From positions 167,008 through 231,007 of the forward strand of contig NZ_DLHR01000028.1 of NCBI RefSeq assembly GCF_002483315.1: 64,000 bases of DNA. Reading direction: 5' to 3'. A model generated the notes under the pieces. The model ran no database searches, was not told the DNA's origin, and was given only the letters and a program-made list of their open reading frames with translations. The translations under genes were made by a program, and so were the position numbers. Position 1 is the first letter of the stretch, and every line of letters begins with the position of its first letter. Of the stretch, positions 27,657-37,228 are shown one piece after another. This DNA comes from Flavobacterium sp. UBA7663. GTDB taxonomy: Bacteria > Bacteroidota > Bacteroidia > Flavobacteriales > Flavobacteriaceae.

Positions 27657-30101
27657 TTGAATCTTAATATCACCCATATTATTTCGTTTTGTAAAGGCGT
27701 TTTTCACGGAAATTCGACTGAGTTTACTGCAAGTCATATTTCGATAGACAGCCGTTCGTTGCAAAATGGAAGCAATACTTTGTTTTTTGCCATCAAAGGT
27801 CAAAATCACGATGCACATTTGTATTTGGAAGAGTTGATTGCAAAAGGCGTTCGTTATTTTGTAGTCGAATATATTCCGGAACATTTATACGAAAAAGCGA
27901 ATTTCATTATCGTTGAAAATTCGTTGAAAGCGTTACAACAAACTTCGATTGGGTATCGAAAACAATTCAATTTCCCATTTATTGGAATTACCGGAAGCAA
28001 CGGAAAAACCATCGTAAAAGAATGGTTGAATTTCTTATTGAGTCCGAATCATTTGATTGTTCGAAATCCAAAAAGTTACAATTCACAAGTAGGAGTTCCT
28101 TTATCAATTTTAGCTATTGAAGGCAACTATGATTTAGGCATTTTTGAAGCCGGAATTTCGTTGCCCAATGAAATGTCAAACCTAGAACACATCATTCAAC
28201 CGAAATATGGGATTTTAACAAATATCGGTTCGATTCATGATGAAGGTTTTTCGAATCGCGAAGCCAAAATCAAAGAGAAAATTAAACTTTTCGAAAATTG
28301 TTCCGATATTTTCTTGGAAAAAAATGCTGAAATTGAAGTTTTACTTCCAGAAAACAGTCAAAAACATACTTGGAGTTTTTCAGATGAAAGCGCGAATCTT
28401 TTCGTTTCTAAGAAAAATGAAAATGGTAAAACCGAATTAACTTTTAAAAACGCAGCCAGTACTTTTAGTGTAAATATTCCGTTTTCCGATGAAAATTCGA
28501 TTGAAAATGTAATTACTTGCGTGAATTTCATGTTGTTTTTAGGCGAAGAAATTACGTTTATCCAAAATCGAGTTACTGAATTATATCCAGTAGAATTAAG
28601 ACTTCAAGCTAAAAAAGGTTTCAACAATTGTTTGGTCATCGATGACAGTTATTCAGTAGATTATCAATCGTTGAAAATTGCGTTGGATTTCTTAGAACAA
28701 CAAAAATTACACGATAAAAAAACGATTATTTTATCCGATATTTTCACGAGTGGAATTGCTGTTGAAACGCTTTACAATCAAGTAAAACAACTGCTTTCGA
28801 AAAATAAAATCGAGCGCATTATTACCATTGGCGAAACCATTGGAAAACAATTGAACGATTTACCAAATGTGATTTCATTTGCCACTACGCAAGAATTTTT
28901 ACTGCAATTCAACACGCAATCGTTTCAAAACGAAACTATTTTAGTAAAAGGTGCGCGTGGATTTAACTTCCATGAAATTGTAGTTTTGTTGGAAGAGAAA
29001 AATCACGAAACCATTTTAGAAATCAATCTCGATGCGATTAGTCACAACCTAAATTTCTATAAATCCAAACTAAAACCAGAAACCAAAATTATGATCATGG
29101 TGAAAGCATTTGGCTACGGAAATGGCGGTTACGAAATTGCAAAATTGCTCGAACATCATAAAGTCGATTACTTAGGCGTAGCTTTTGCCGATGAAGGTAT
29201 CGAATTGCGAAAAGCTGGAATTACGACTCCAATTATGGTTTTAAATCCAGAAAACAGCAGTTTTAGAGCCATGATTGCTTATAATTTAGAGCCTGAAATT
29301 TATTCGATTACAGGTTTACAAGCGTTTTTGAAAATTGCACAACACCAAAATATTTCACATTATCCGATTCATATTAAATTAGACACGGGAATGCATCGTT
29401 TAGGATTTGAACCGCATTTGATTTCCGAATTGTGTTCCTTACTAAAAAACAATAATTTCGTTAAAGTGAAAAGCGTTTTTTCGCATTTATCAGCAAGTGA
29501 TGATTTGGAGTTTGATGATTTCACAAGATTACAATTTCAACGTTTTGATGCGATGTATTCCGAATTAGAGAAAGTATTACCTACGAAACCGATTCGTCAT
29601 ATTTTAAACACGTCTGGAATTTTCAATTATGCTGAAAAACAGATGGAAATGGTGCGATTAGGTATTGGTTTGTATGGCATTGGGAATTCAGAACAAGAAT
29701 TGAAAGTGTTAGAAAATGTGAGTACTTTAAAAACTATAATTTCCCAAATTAGAGAAGTAGCTCCCGAAGAAAGCATTGGTTACAGTCGAAGATTTCGAGT
29801 GGCTCAAAAAATGAAAGTCGCAACGATTCCGATTGGTTATGCCGATGGAATAAGAAGAGCTTGGGGCAATGAAAAAGGTTTTGTTACCATCAACAATCAA
29901 AAAGCTACGATTTTAGGATCGATTTGTATGGATATGATGATGGTGGATGTTACCCATATTTCATGTAAAACCGGTGACGAAGTTATTGTTTTTGGGAAAA
30001 ATCCGAAAGTAACAGAAATGGCAAGTGTTATTGGCACGATACCTTATGAAATTCTGACTGGAATTTCTCAACGTGTTAAAAGAATTTTTTACAAAAATTA
30101 A
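27657..30101 (+). CDS. Bifunctional UDP-MurNAc-tripeptide:D-Ala-D-Ala ligase / alanine racemase
   Basis: This 814-residue fusion links two cell-wall enzymes. The N-terminal half (about 1-440) is MurF-like with the ATP loop GITGSNGKTIVKEWL and a region RNPKSYNSQVGVPLS. The C-terminal half is a fold-type III alanine racemase: ILEINLDAISHNL then MVKAFGYGNGGYE with the PLP lysine near residue 480, and IGYSRRFRV and ICMDMMMVDVT near the end. Such fusions are common in Bacteroidota. The first codon is TTG, two bases after the tdk stop (TAATTTG); no ATG is available nearby, so TTG is likely used. Confidence 0.93.
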   Translation: MNLNITHIISFCKGVFHGNSTEFTASHISIDSRSLQNGSNTLFFAIKGQNHDAHLYLEELIAKGVRYFVVEYIPEHLYEKANFIIVENSLKALQQTSIGYRKQFNFPFIGITGSNGKTIVKEWLNFLLSPNHLIVRNPKSYNSQVGVPLSILAIEGNYDLGIFEAGISLPNEMSNLEHIIQPKYGILTNIGSIHDEGFSNREAKIKEKIKLFENCSDIFLEKNAEIEVLLPENSQKHTWSFSDESANLFVSKKNENGKTELTFKNAASTFSVNIPFSDENSIENVITCVNFMLFLGEEITFIQNRVTELYPVELRLQAKKGFNNCLVIDDSYSVDYQSLKIALDFLEQQKLHDKKTIILSDIFTSGIAVETLYNQVKQLLSKNKIERIITIGETIGKQLNDLPNVISFATTQEFLLQFNTQSFQNETILVKGARGFNFHEIVVLLEEKNHETILEINLDAISHNLNFYKSKLKPETKIMIMVKAFGYGNGGYEIAKLLEHHKVDYLGVAFADEGIELRKAGITTPIMVLNPENSSFRAMIAYNLEPEIYSITGLQAFLKIAQHQNISHYPIHIKLDTGMHRLGFEPHLISELCSLLKNNNFVKVKSVFSHLSASDDLEFDDFTRLQFQRFDAMYSELEKVLPTKPIRHILNTSGIFNYAEKQMEMVRLGIGLYGIGNSEQELKVLENVSTLKTIISQIREVAPEESIGYSRRFRVAQKMKVATIPIGYADGIRRAWGNEKGFVTINNQKATILGSICMDMMMVDVTHISCKTGDEVIVFGKNPKVTEMASVIGTIPYEILTGISQRVKRIFYKN

Positions 30102-30167
30102 CATTGTGTTAAAATTTTTGTATTTTCGTTAGTATAAAAACAAAAACTAACTCTTAAAATTAAAACT

Positions 30168-30545
30168 ATGGGAATGATTTCAGAATTTAAAGATTTTATT
30201 GCAAAAGGTAACGCAATGGACTTGGCTGTTGGAGTAATTATTGGAGCTTCATTTGGAGCAATTGTAAACTCTTTGGTTTCAGATGTAATAACTCCAGCTT
30301 TATTAAACCCAGCTTTAAAAGCAGCTCAAGTTGAAAATTTAGCTGACTTAAAAACTGATGGAGGAATTTTATACGGTAAATTTTTAGCAGCTGTTATTAG
30401 TTTCTTAGTAATTGCTTTTGTTATTTTTATCATGGTAAAAGGAATCAACAGCATGAAGAAAAAAGAAGAAGCAGCTCCAGCGGCACCAGCAGGACCATCT
30501 CAAGAGGAATTGCTTACACAAATTAGAGATTTATTGAAAAAATAG
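30168..30545 (+). CDS. mscL: Large-conductance mechanosensitive channel
   Basis: This 125-residue inner-membrane channel opens on hypo-osmotic shock. The N-terminus MISEFKDFIAKGNAMDLAVG and VIIGASFGAIVNSLVSDVITP form the pore helix. The second helix FLAAVISFLVIAFVIFIMVK is intact, and the C-terminus has an alanine/proline linker and a final coiled helix (LLTQIRDLLKK). It is a single gene ending in a strong terminator. Confidence 0.96.
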   Translation: MGMISEFKDFIAKGNAMDLAVGVIIGASFGAIVNSLVSDVITPALLNPALKAAQVENLADLKTDGGILYGKFLAAVISFLVIAFVIFIMVKGINSMKKKEEAAPAAPAGPSQEELLTQIRDLLKK

Positions 30546-30576
30546 TCGATACCGCTACATTATATATTCTAACTAA

Positions 30577-30600
30577 ACCCCGATTCGTCGGGGTATTTTT
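30577..30600 (+). terminator. Terminator after mscL with UUCG tetraloop
   Basis: ACCCCGA (30577-30583) pairs with TCGGGGT (30588-30594) around a TTCG loop, followed by a T run. The stem is 7 bp. Confidence 0.9.
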
Positions 30601-30648
30601 TTACATTCCCGTTACAAATTAAAACTTTTGTTATAATTTCATCAATAC

Positions 30649-30680
30649 TTGCTAAGTCATTTGAATATTCTATATTTTTG
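30649..30680 (+). promoter_or_regulatory. Promoter for asd
   Basis: TTG at 30649-30651 and TATTTTTG at 30673-30680 are 21 bp apart, matching the Bacteroidota consensus. The ATG lies 21 bp after the box. Confidence 0.7.
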
Positions 30681-30701
30681 CATCATTAAATAACACACAC
30701 A

Positions 30702-31691
30702 ATGAGAGTAGCCGTAGTTGGCGCTACCGGAATGGTAGGCGAAATAATGCTTCAAGTATTAGCAGAACGTAATTTTCCTGTAACCGAGTTAATCCCAGTT
30801 GCTTCTGAAAAATCAGTTGGGAAAGAAATCGAATGGAAAGGGAACACCTATAAAGTGGTTGGTTTACAAACCGCTGTAGATATGAAACCGGAGATTGCTT
30901 TGTTTTCGGCAGGTGGAGAAACCTCTTTAGAATGGGCTCCAAAATTTGCTGCTGCAGGAACAACCGTAATCGATAATTCTTCCGCTTGGCGTATGGATGC
31001 TAATAAGAAATTAGTAGTTCCAGAAATCAATGCAAACGTTTTAACTAAGGAAGACAAAATTATTGCGAATCCAAACTGTTCAACGATTCAAATGGTAATG
31101 GCTTTAGCGCCTTTACATGCCAAATATGACATCAAACGTATTGTAGTTTCTACTTATCAATCTATTACTGGAACTGGTGTAAAAGCCGTGCGTCAGTTAG
31201 AAAACGAATATGCAGGCATTCAAGATGAAATGGCCTATAAATATCCAATTCACAGAAATGCCATTCCTCAATGTGATAGTTTTGAAGAAAACGGTTACAC
31301 CAAAGAAGAAATGAAATTGGTTCGCGAAACGCAAAAAATCTTAAACGATAACACTATTGCGGTTACTGCAACTGCGATTCGTATCCCAGTTGTTGGCGGA
31401 CACAGTGAAGCTGTAAACATTCAGTTCGAAAACGATTTTGATGTAAACGAAGTACGTCAAATTTTGCAAAATACGCCTGGTGTAACGGTTCAAGATAATT
31501 TAGACACTTATTCATATCCAATGCCTATTTACGCACAAGGAAAAGACGATGTTTTCGTAGGTAGAATCCGAAGAGATGAAAGCCAACCAAACACCATCAA
31601 CATGTGGATTGTTGCTGATAACTTAAGAAAAGGAGCGGCTACGAATACGATTCAAATTGCGGAATATTTGGTAGCTAATAAATTAGTATAA
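30702..31691 (+). CDS. asd: Aspartate-semialdehyde dehydrogenase
   Basis: This 329-residue enzyme reduces aspartyl phosphate to aspartate semialdehyde using NADPH. MRVAVVGATGMVGEIMLQVL is the NADP-binding start, and IANPNCSTIQM carries the catalytic cysteine. RIPVVGGHSEAVNIQ is the substrate/histidine block. It continues the pathway begun by the aspartate kinase at 10246 but is a separate unit here, with its own promoter. Confidence 0.96.
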   Translation: MRVAVVGATGMVGEIMLQVLAERNFPVTELIPVASEKSVGKEIEWKGNTYKVVGLQTAVDMKPEIALFSAGGETSLEWAPKFAAAGTTVIDNSSAWRMDANKKLVVPEINANVLTKEDKIIANPNCSTIQMVMALAPLHAKYDIKRIVVSTYQSITGTGVKAVRQLENEYAGIQDEMAYKYPIHRNAIPQCDSFEENGYTKEEMKLVRETQKILNDNTIAVTATAIRIPVVGGHSEAVNIQFENDFDVNEVRQILQNTPGVTVQDNLDTYSYPMPIYAQGKDDVFVGRIRRDESQPNTINMWIVADNLRKGAATNTIQIAEYLVANKLV

Positions 31692-31700
31692 TTTTCTATT

Positions 31701-31772
31701 TGTCATTTCGACCAACGGGAGAAATCTCATAAAGTGAGCAACTAATGTGATTTCTCCTATGTCGAAATGACA
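31701..31772. repeat. Palindromic interspersed element, family B (complete)
   Basis: The left arm begins TGTCATTTCGACC and continues GGGAGAAATCTCAT; the right arm ends GTCGAAATGACA and mirrors it with a few mismatches, 28-30 nt each around a 14-nt centre. A half copy is at 23739. It lies directly after asd. It resembles the REP-like 'GTCATTTCGA...GAGAAATC' elements of Flavobacteria. Confidence 0.75.
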
Positions 31773-31795
31773 AAAAAAATAGAATTGTAAAACAT

Positions 31796-31852
31796 AACCA
31801 CGAACTAGCGAATTAAATCTCACAAAACTTAAAAATTCGTTAATTCGTGGTT
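31796..31852. repeat. Inverted repeat with T-rich tail, 19-nt arms
   Basis: AACCACGAACTAGCGAATT pairs with AATTCGTTAATTCGTGGTT (31834-31852) with two mismatches. It is followed by a run of T and C, so it may work as a terminator for asd readthrough. Confidence 0.65.
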
Positions 31853-31879
31853 TCTTTTTTTCATTTCTTTTAAAAAAAC

Positions 31880-31887
31880 TATCTTTG
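31880..31887 (+). promoter_or_regulatory. -7 box for the His/Cys protein and receptor
   Basis: TATCTTTG matches TAnnTTTG and ends six bases before a GTG codon at 31893, so the transcript would have almost no leader. A -33 TTG is not seen. Confidence 0.4.
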
Positions 31888-31892
31888 TGATT

Positions 31893-32240
31893 GTGAAAAA
31901 GAAATTACTCCATATAAACATTGGTTTGATGCTCGCAGTTTTATTTGCTGTGTGCTATCAATCAGTGCATACTTTTTCGCACGAACACCATCTTAAAACA
32001 GAATGTTGTGATGATTCGCAACATTTGACTTTAAAAACTTCTGAAAAAACAGTTACCGAAAGTGAAGATTGTCCAATTTGTGATTTCAAATTTGTGGCTT
32101 TTCTTTCACCAGAAGTTTTACACTTTGACTTTATTCCTTCGTTTTACGAAATTCCGTACCAATTCAATAGTAAGGAAACTTGCATTACTTTTGATGGAAA
32201 TTCGTTCTATCTTCGTGGTCCGCCCGTTTTTATTGCTTAA
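31893..32240 (+). CDS. Small membrane-anchored His/Cys-rich protein, possible metal binding
   Basis: This protein of about 115 residues has an N-terminal membrane helix (HINIGLMLAVLFAVC) and then THTF-like FSHEHHLKTECCDDSQH and EDCPICDFKF, a cluster of potential metal ligands. It precedes a TonB-dependent receptor by 100 bp. I start it at the GTG at 31893 because an earlier GTG at 31887 overlaps the promoter box; an ATG at 31929 is the alternative. No named family with a known role is recognised; metal uptake support is an inference from the ligands and neighbour. Confidence 0.65.
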   Translation: MKKKLLHINIGLMLAVLFAVCYQSVHTFSHEHHLKTECCDDSQHLTLKTSEKTVTESEDCPICDFKFVAFLSPEVLHFDFIPSFYEIPYQFNSKETCITFDGNSFYLRGPPVFIA

Positions 32241-32340
32241 ATAATTTCGCTTTGTTTTCTAAACAAGGCTTCTGTTGTTGTATATCAAAAGATGTACAAC
32301 ACTTTGCTGTATTATTTATCAAATAAAAACAAGTTAAAAA

Positions 32341-34542
32341 ATGAAATATCTTTTCAATATACTACTGCTATTATCTTCTATAGCGGGCTTTTCTCAATTT
32401 AAAATTAGCGGTTACGTTACCGATGCTAACAATCAAAAATTATCCGGCGTTGTTGTTCATATCGAAGAAAATAATTCTGAAACCACAACCGATGAAAACG
32501 GTTTCTATCAATTTTTATCGTTTCCGAAAGGAACTAACAAAATCATTTTTCATTTATCAGGCTACGAAACCAAAACAGAAATCGTAACTAGTAATGGAGC
32601 CGAAATCAAGTTGAACGTAATTCTGACGGAAAAAGAACTACATTTAGATGAAGTTATTGTTTCCACTTTATACAACAAAATGCAATCGCAAAATGTAATG
32701 AAAGTAGAACACGCTTCGGTAAACACTTTAAAAGAAAACGGTGCTACTTCGCTTGTTGATGGAATTGCAACGATTCCAGGAGTTTCTCAAATTTCAACAG
32801 GAAATTCTATTGGAAAACCTGTTATTCGTGGTTTGAGTGGCAATCGAGTTTTGGTGTATTCGCAAGGTGTTCGGATGGAAAATCAGCAATTTGGTGAAGA
32901 ACACGGCTTAGGTTTAAACGCATCTGGAATTGAAAGTGTAGAAGTAATCAAAGGACCAGCCTCGTTATTGTATGGTTCTGATGCTTTAGGAGGTGTTATC
33001 TATTTTAATCCCGAAAAATATGCGCCTTTTCAGGAAAAATCAGCCGATTTCGAACAACAATATTTCACTAATACGCAAGGAACTTCCACTACTTTCGGAT
33101 TTAAAGCTTCTCCATCGAATTTTAAGTTTTTGGTTAGAGGAAATTACACGTCGCATGCCGATTATGAAGTTCCAAATGGCAATAGAATTATCAATACGCG
33201 TTTCATCGAGAAAGATTTTAAATCGGGAATTGGCTATTCCACCTCAAAATTTTCAACCGATTTTAGATATAATTACAACAACTTAAATTTGGGTTTACCC
33301 GAAGAAGATTTAGAAAATTCTGGATTCCGAAATCCACTTTATCCAAAACAAGAAGTCGATAATCATGTGTTGAGTTTGAACCAAAAAGTGTACTTTAAGA
33401 ATTCTAAAATTGAAGGTGATTTCGGCTACTCGTTAAACGACCGAAAAGAATTAGAAGCACCAGATGAAATTGCGTTATCTATGAAATTGAAAACTGCGAG
33501 TTACAATGTAAAATACTTTTTCCCAAAAATGAATCGATGGGAAAGTATCATTGGATTGCAAGGAATGGACCAAACCAATACTAATTTTGGCGAAGAATTA
33601 TTGATTCCTGATGCGAATGTAAAAGATTTTGGAGCTTTTGCAACTACAAATTACAGTTGGAATTCCAATGTTTTACAAGCGGGAATTCGTTATGATAACC
33701 GAAAAATCAACACCTCAACTCACGGAATTGAAGGTGAAGAAGGTTATTTTGAAGCTATCCATAAACACTTTAATAGTTTCAATGCGTCCTTAGGTTACAA
33801 AACCGATTTATCAAGTTACATTTCAACCAGAATTAATATTGCTTCTGGATTTAGAGCGCCTAATTTATCCGAATTAACTTCAAACGGTGTTCACGAAGGA
33901 AGTAATCGTTATGAAATTGGGAACAATGATTTAGAAAACGAACAAAATTTTCAAGTCGATTTAAATTTGGAATACAAATCTGAACACTTTGAATGGTTCG
34001 TAAACGGATTTTACAATCTCATAAACAATTACATTTACATTACACCAACTGGTGCTGAAATTGACGGAAATGATGTTTACAACTATGTACAAAACAATGC
34101 GTATTTATTTGGTGGAGAAGCTGGAATTCACTTTCATCCTCATCCTTATGATTGGTTGCATTTTACCAGTAGTTTTGAAAGCGTAACAGGTAAACAGGGT
34201 GACAATTATTTACCATTAATTCCAGCCAATCAATGGAAAAACAACATTAGAGCAGAATTTGAATACCGCAATTGGTTGAAAAAAGGATTTACTTCGTTAT
34301 TTTTAAATTATACTTTTGCGCAAAATAATTTAGGTAAATTTGAAACCAAAACCCATGATTATTTATTAGTCAATTTTGCAATTGGTAGTACTATCAAAAT
34401 GGCTAAAACGCAATTCCGCTGGAATGTAAACGCAAACAATCTTTTGGACAAAAACTATGTTAATCATTTATCGCGTTTAAAAGCTGACGGAATCAACAAT
34501 ATGGGGCGAAATATAATCATGAGTTTAAATTTTGATTTATAA
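32341..34542 (+). CDS. TonB-dependent receptor, probable metal uptake
   Basis: This 733-residue outer-membrane receptor has a signal peptide (ends GFSQ), a CarboxypepD_reg-like domain (about residues 22-100, ISGYVTDANNQKLSGV), a plug domain with SVEVIKGPASLLYGSDALGGVI, and a barrel to the C-terminal NFDL. Plug motifs NRVLVYSQGVRMENQQFGEE recall the ZnuD/zinc receptor type. With the His/Cys protein upstream, a zinc or copper substrate is plausible but unproven. The 100-bp leader has a small hairpin (TGTTGTA/TACAACA) that could be an operator. Confidence 0.9.
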   Translation: MKYLFNILLLLSSIAGFSQFKISGYVTDANNQKLSGVVVHIEENNSETTTDENGFYQFLSFPKGTNKIIFHLSGYETKTEIVTSNGAEIKLNVILTEKELHLDEVIVSTLYNKMQSQNVMKVEHASVNTLKENGATSLVDGIATIPGVSQISTGNSIGKPVIRGLSGNRVLVYSQGVRMENQQFGEEHGLGLNASGIESVEVIKGPASLLYGSDALGGVIYFNPEKYAPFQEKSADFEQQYFTNTQGTSTTFGFKASPSNFKFLVRGNYTSHADYEVPNGNRIINTRFIEKDFKSGIGYSTSKFSTDFRYNYNNLNLGLPEEDLENSGFRNPLYPKQEVDNHVLSLNQKVYFKNSKIEGDFGYSLNDRKELEAPDEIALSMKLKTASYNVKYFFPKMNRWESIIGLQGMDQTNTNFGEELLIPDANVKDFGAFATTNYSWNSNVLQAGIRYDNRKINTSTHGIEGEEGYFEAIHKHFNSFNASLGYKTDLSSYISTRINIASGFRAPNLSELTSNGVHEGSNRYEIGNNDLENEQNFQVDLNLEYKSEHFEWFVNGFYNLINNYIYITPTGAEIDGNDVYNYVQNNAYLFGGEAGIHFHPHPYDWLHFTSSFESVTGKQGDNYLPLIPANQWKNNIRAEFEYRNWLKKGFTSLFLNYTFAQNNLGKFETKTHDYLLVNFAIGSTIKMAKTQFRWNVNANNLLDKNYVNHLSRLKADGINNMGRNIIMSLNFDL

Positions 34543-34569
34543 TTAACAAATCATTCCAATTCATTTGAA

Positions 34570-34577
34570 TATCTTTG
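34570..34577 (+). promoter_or_regulatory. -7 box for the S9A peptidase gene
   Basis: TATCTTTG matches TAnnTTTG and ends 20 bp before the ATG at 34598. It also overlaps an upstream TTG that was rejected as start. Confidence 0.5.
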
Positions 34578-34597
34578 TTTTAATCAACAAATACTAT

Positions 34598-36700
34598 ATG
34601 AAAAAAACAATAACAATATCGGCTATTGTTTGTACACTTTTTATGAACGCACAAACAAAAATCAATTATCCTGAAACAAAAAAAATCGACCATGTTGACA
34701 CGTATTTTGGCGAAAAAATTAACGATCCTTATCGTTGGTTAGAAGACGACAGAAGCGCAGAAACGGAAGCTTGGGTAAAAGCTCAAAACGTGGTGACGTA
34801 TGGTTATTTAGAGCAAATTCCATACAGAAATCAGCTAAAAACTAGAATGGAACAATTGTGGAATTACGAGAAAATTTCGGCTCCATTCAAAGAAGGTGAT
34901 TTTACCTATTACTACAAAAATAACGGACTTCAAAATCAATCGGTTTTGTACCGAAAAGATAAAGCGGGTAAAGAAGAAATCTTTTTAGATCCAAATACAT
35001 TTTCAAAAGATGGGACTACTTCGTTAGGCGGATTAAATTTCAGCAAAGACGGAAGTTTAGTTGCTTATTCTATTTCAGAAGGTGGAAGCGATTGGAGAAA
35101 AGTAATTGTAATGGAAGCTAAAACTAAGAAAATCATCGGTGATACAATTGTAGATGTGAAATTCAGTGGAGTTTCTTGGTACAAAAACGAAGGTTTCTAT
35201 TATTCAAGCTACGACAAACCTATTGGTAGCGAATTATCTGCAAAAACAGACCAACACAAATTGTATTATCATAAATTAAACACTTCGCAAAAAAATGATA
35301 AATTGGTTTTTGGTGGCGATATAAAAAGAAGATATGTTGGTGGTGGCGTTTCGGAAGATGAGAAATATCTATTTATTTCGGCTGCGAATTCAACTTCTGG
35401 AAACGAGTTATATTATTTAGATTTATCAAAACCTGATGCTAAAATCGTAACGTTAATTGATGATTACGAAAATGATAATGATGTTTTAGACAACAAAGGT
35501 TCTAAAATTTATTTGGTAACGAATTACAAAGCACCAAACAAGCGTGTGGTAACTTTTGATTTATCAAATCCAACCAAAGAAAACTGGAAAGATTGCATCG
35601 CTGAAACCGAAAATGTATTGTCGCCAAACACAGGTAGCGGTTATATTTTCGCAAGTTATATGAAAGATGCTGTTTCATTCATCAAACAATATGATTACAA
35701 CGGAAAACTAGTTCGTGATATTCAATTGCCAGGTGTTGGAACTGCCGGTGGTTTTGGTGGAAAAGAAAAAGAAACCACTTTGTATTTTTCGTTTACCAAT
35801 TACGTAACACCAGGAACCATCTACACTTTTGACCCAAAAACAGGAAAATCGGCTATATATCAAAAACCAAAAGTTGATTTTAATTCGGCAGATTACGAGT
35901 CAAAACAAGTATTTTATACTTCAAAAGATGGCACAAAAGTTCCAATGATTATAACGTATAAAAAAGGAACTAAATTAAACGGACAAAATCCAACTGTTTT
36001 ATATGGTTACGGCGGATTTAATGTAAGTTTAACTCCTGCTTTTAGTATTGCTAATGCGGTTTGGTTAGAAAATGGAGGAGTTTACGCTGTTGCAAATTTA
36101 CGCGGTGGTGGAGAATACGGTAAAAAATGGCACGATGCAGGAACGCAATTGAAAAAGCAAAACGTTTTTGATGATTTCATTGCCGCTGCTGAATATTTAA
36201 TTAAAGAAAAGTACACTTCTTCAGATTATTTAGCGATAAAAGGTGGTTCAAATGGTGGATTATTAGTAGGTGCAGTTATGACACAACGTCCAGATTTAGT
36301 AAAAGTGGCATTACCAGCAGTTGGTGTTTTAGATATGTTACGTTACCATACGTTTACCGCTGGAGCTGGTTGGGCTTACGATTATGGAACATCGGAACAA
36401 AGCAAGGAAATGTTTGAATACATTAAAGGATATTCACCAGTTCATAATGTAAAAGTTGGTAGAAAATATCCAGCAACGATGGTAACTACAGGCGATCATG
36501 ACGATCGAGTAGTTCCTGCGCATAGCTTTAAATTTGCTGCAGAATTACAGGATAAGCAAGCAGGAGACAATCCAGTTTTAATTCGAATTGATGTAAATGC
36601 GGGTCACGGAGCAGGAAAATCGGTTGCGGCTACCATTCAAGAAAATGTGGATATGCAAGTCTTTACACTTTACAATATGGGTGTTAAAGAATTAAAATAG
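34598..36700 (+). CDS. Prolyl oligopeptidase family peptidase (S9A)
   Basis: This enzyme of about 700 residues has a signal peptide (ends NAQ) and cleaves after proline in short peptides, probably in the periplasm. The N-terminal part is a beta-propeller beginning DPYRWLEDDRSAETEAWV. The C-terminal hydrolase carries the triad: Ser in IKGGSNGGLLVG, Asp in TGDHDDRVVP and His in NAGHGAGKS. The start MKKTITISA at 34598 is chosen because the longer frame opens on a TTG inside the promoter box. Confidence 0.93.
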   Translation: MKKTITISAIVCTLFMNAQTKINYPETKKIDHVDTYFGEKINDPYRWLEDDRSAETEAWVKAQNVVTYGYLEQIPYRNQLKTRMEQLWNYEKISAPFKEGDFTYYYKNNGLQNQSVLYRKDKAGKEEIFLDPNTFSKDGTTSLGGLNFSKDGSLVAYSISEGGSDWRKVIVMEAKTKKIIGDTIVDVKFSGVSWYKNEGFYYSSYDKPIGSELSAKTDQHKLYYHKLNTSQKNDKLVFGGDIKRRYVGGGVSEDEKYLFISAANSTSGNELYYLDLSKPDAKIVTLIDDYENDNDVLDNKGSKIYLVTNYKAPNKRVVTFDLSNPTKENWKDCIAETENVLSPNTGSGYIFASYMKDAVSFIKQYDYNGKLVRDIQLPGVGTAGGFGGKEKETTLYFSFTNYVTPGTIYTFDPKTGKSAIYQKPKVDFNSADYESKQVFYTSKDGTKVPMIITYKKGTKLNGQNPTVLYGYGGFNVSLTPAFSIANAVWLENGGVYAVANLRGGGEYGKKWHDAGTQLKKQNVFDDFIAAAEYLIKEKYTSSDYLAIKGGSNGGLLVGAVMTQRPDLVKVALPAVGVLDMLRYHTFTAGAGWAYDYGTSEQSKEMFEYIKGYSPVHNVKVGRKYPATMVTTGDHDDRVVPAHSFKFAAELQDKQAGDNPVLIRIDVNAGHGAGKSVAATIQENVDMQVFTLYNMGVKELK

Positions 36701-36718
36701 AAAAGTTAAAAAACTGAT

Positions 36719-36743
36719 AAAAGAGCCTTCGGGCTCTTTTTTT
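36719..36743 (+). terminator. Terminator after the S9A gene with UUCG tetraloop
   Basis: AAAAGAGCC and GGCTCTTTT pair around TTCG, followed by T residues. Confidence 0.9.
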
Positions 36744-36763
36744 ATGCAATAAAACTTAAAAAG

Positions 36764-37228
36764 ATGGGTTTTCTATTTATGAGAATTCTAGTTTTTATAT
36801 TAGTCATCATTATTTCGATTGGATTACCAAGTTGTAATTCAACAATAAAAAGTGTGTATCGTGATGATTTTAGAAGTGCTTCAAAAGATGAAATTGAAAA
36901 AATTCAAAAAGAGGTAAATGCAAAAAACAGTAACAAAAGTATTTTATTTCTAACGCAAATTTACAAAGGCGAAAAAATTATCATCTCGCAAAATGGAAAA
37001 AGAATTTACTCAGAATATCCCATCACTAATTTAAACAACAGAATAGCCTCGTATTTGAGTTTTAGCAACCAACAAGATTTGGTAATTAAAGATGAAAGCT
37101 CTAAAAAAGAAATCTTAATTCCAACCAAAAAGTCAAGCAAACACAAATACATCTATCTAATGAAAAAAGTAACTAAAGGGAAATTTCAGTTTATCATAAC
37201 CTATAGTAATACGCTTAGACCTATTTAA
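36764..37228 (+). CDS. Predicted small lipoprotein, unknown function
   Basis: This 154-residue protein has a hydrophobic N-terminus ending in LPSC, a lipobox, and then a polar domain rich in lysine and serine. MRILVFIL (36779) is an alternative start that would give a more usual signal length. No known family is recognised. It is convergent with, and overlaps by 4 bp, the membrane protein gene at 37225. Confidence 0.6.
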   Translation: MGFLFMRILVFILVIIISIGLPSCNSTIKSVYRDDFRSASKDEIEKIQKEVNAKNSNKSILFLTQIYKGEKIIISQNGKRIYSEYPITNLNNRIASYLSFSNQQDLVIKDESSKKEILIPTKKSSKHKYIYLMKKVTKGKFQFIITYSNTLRPI

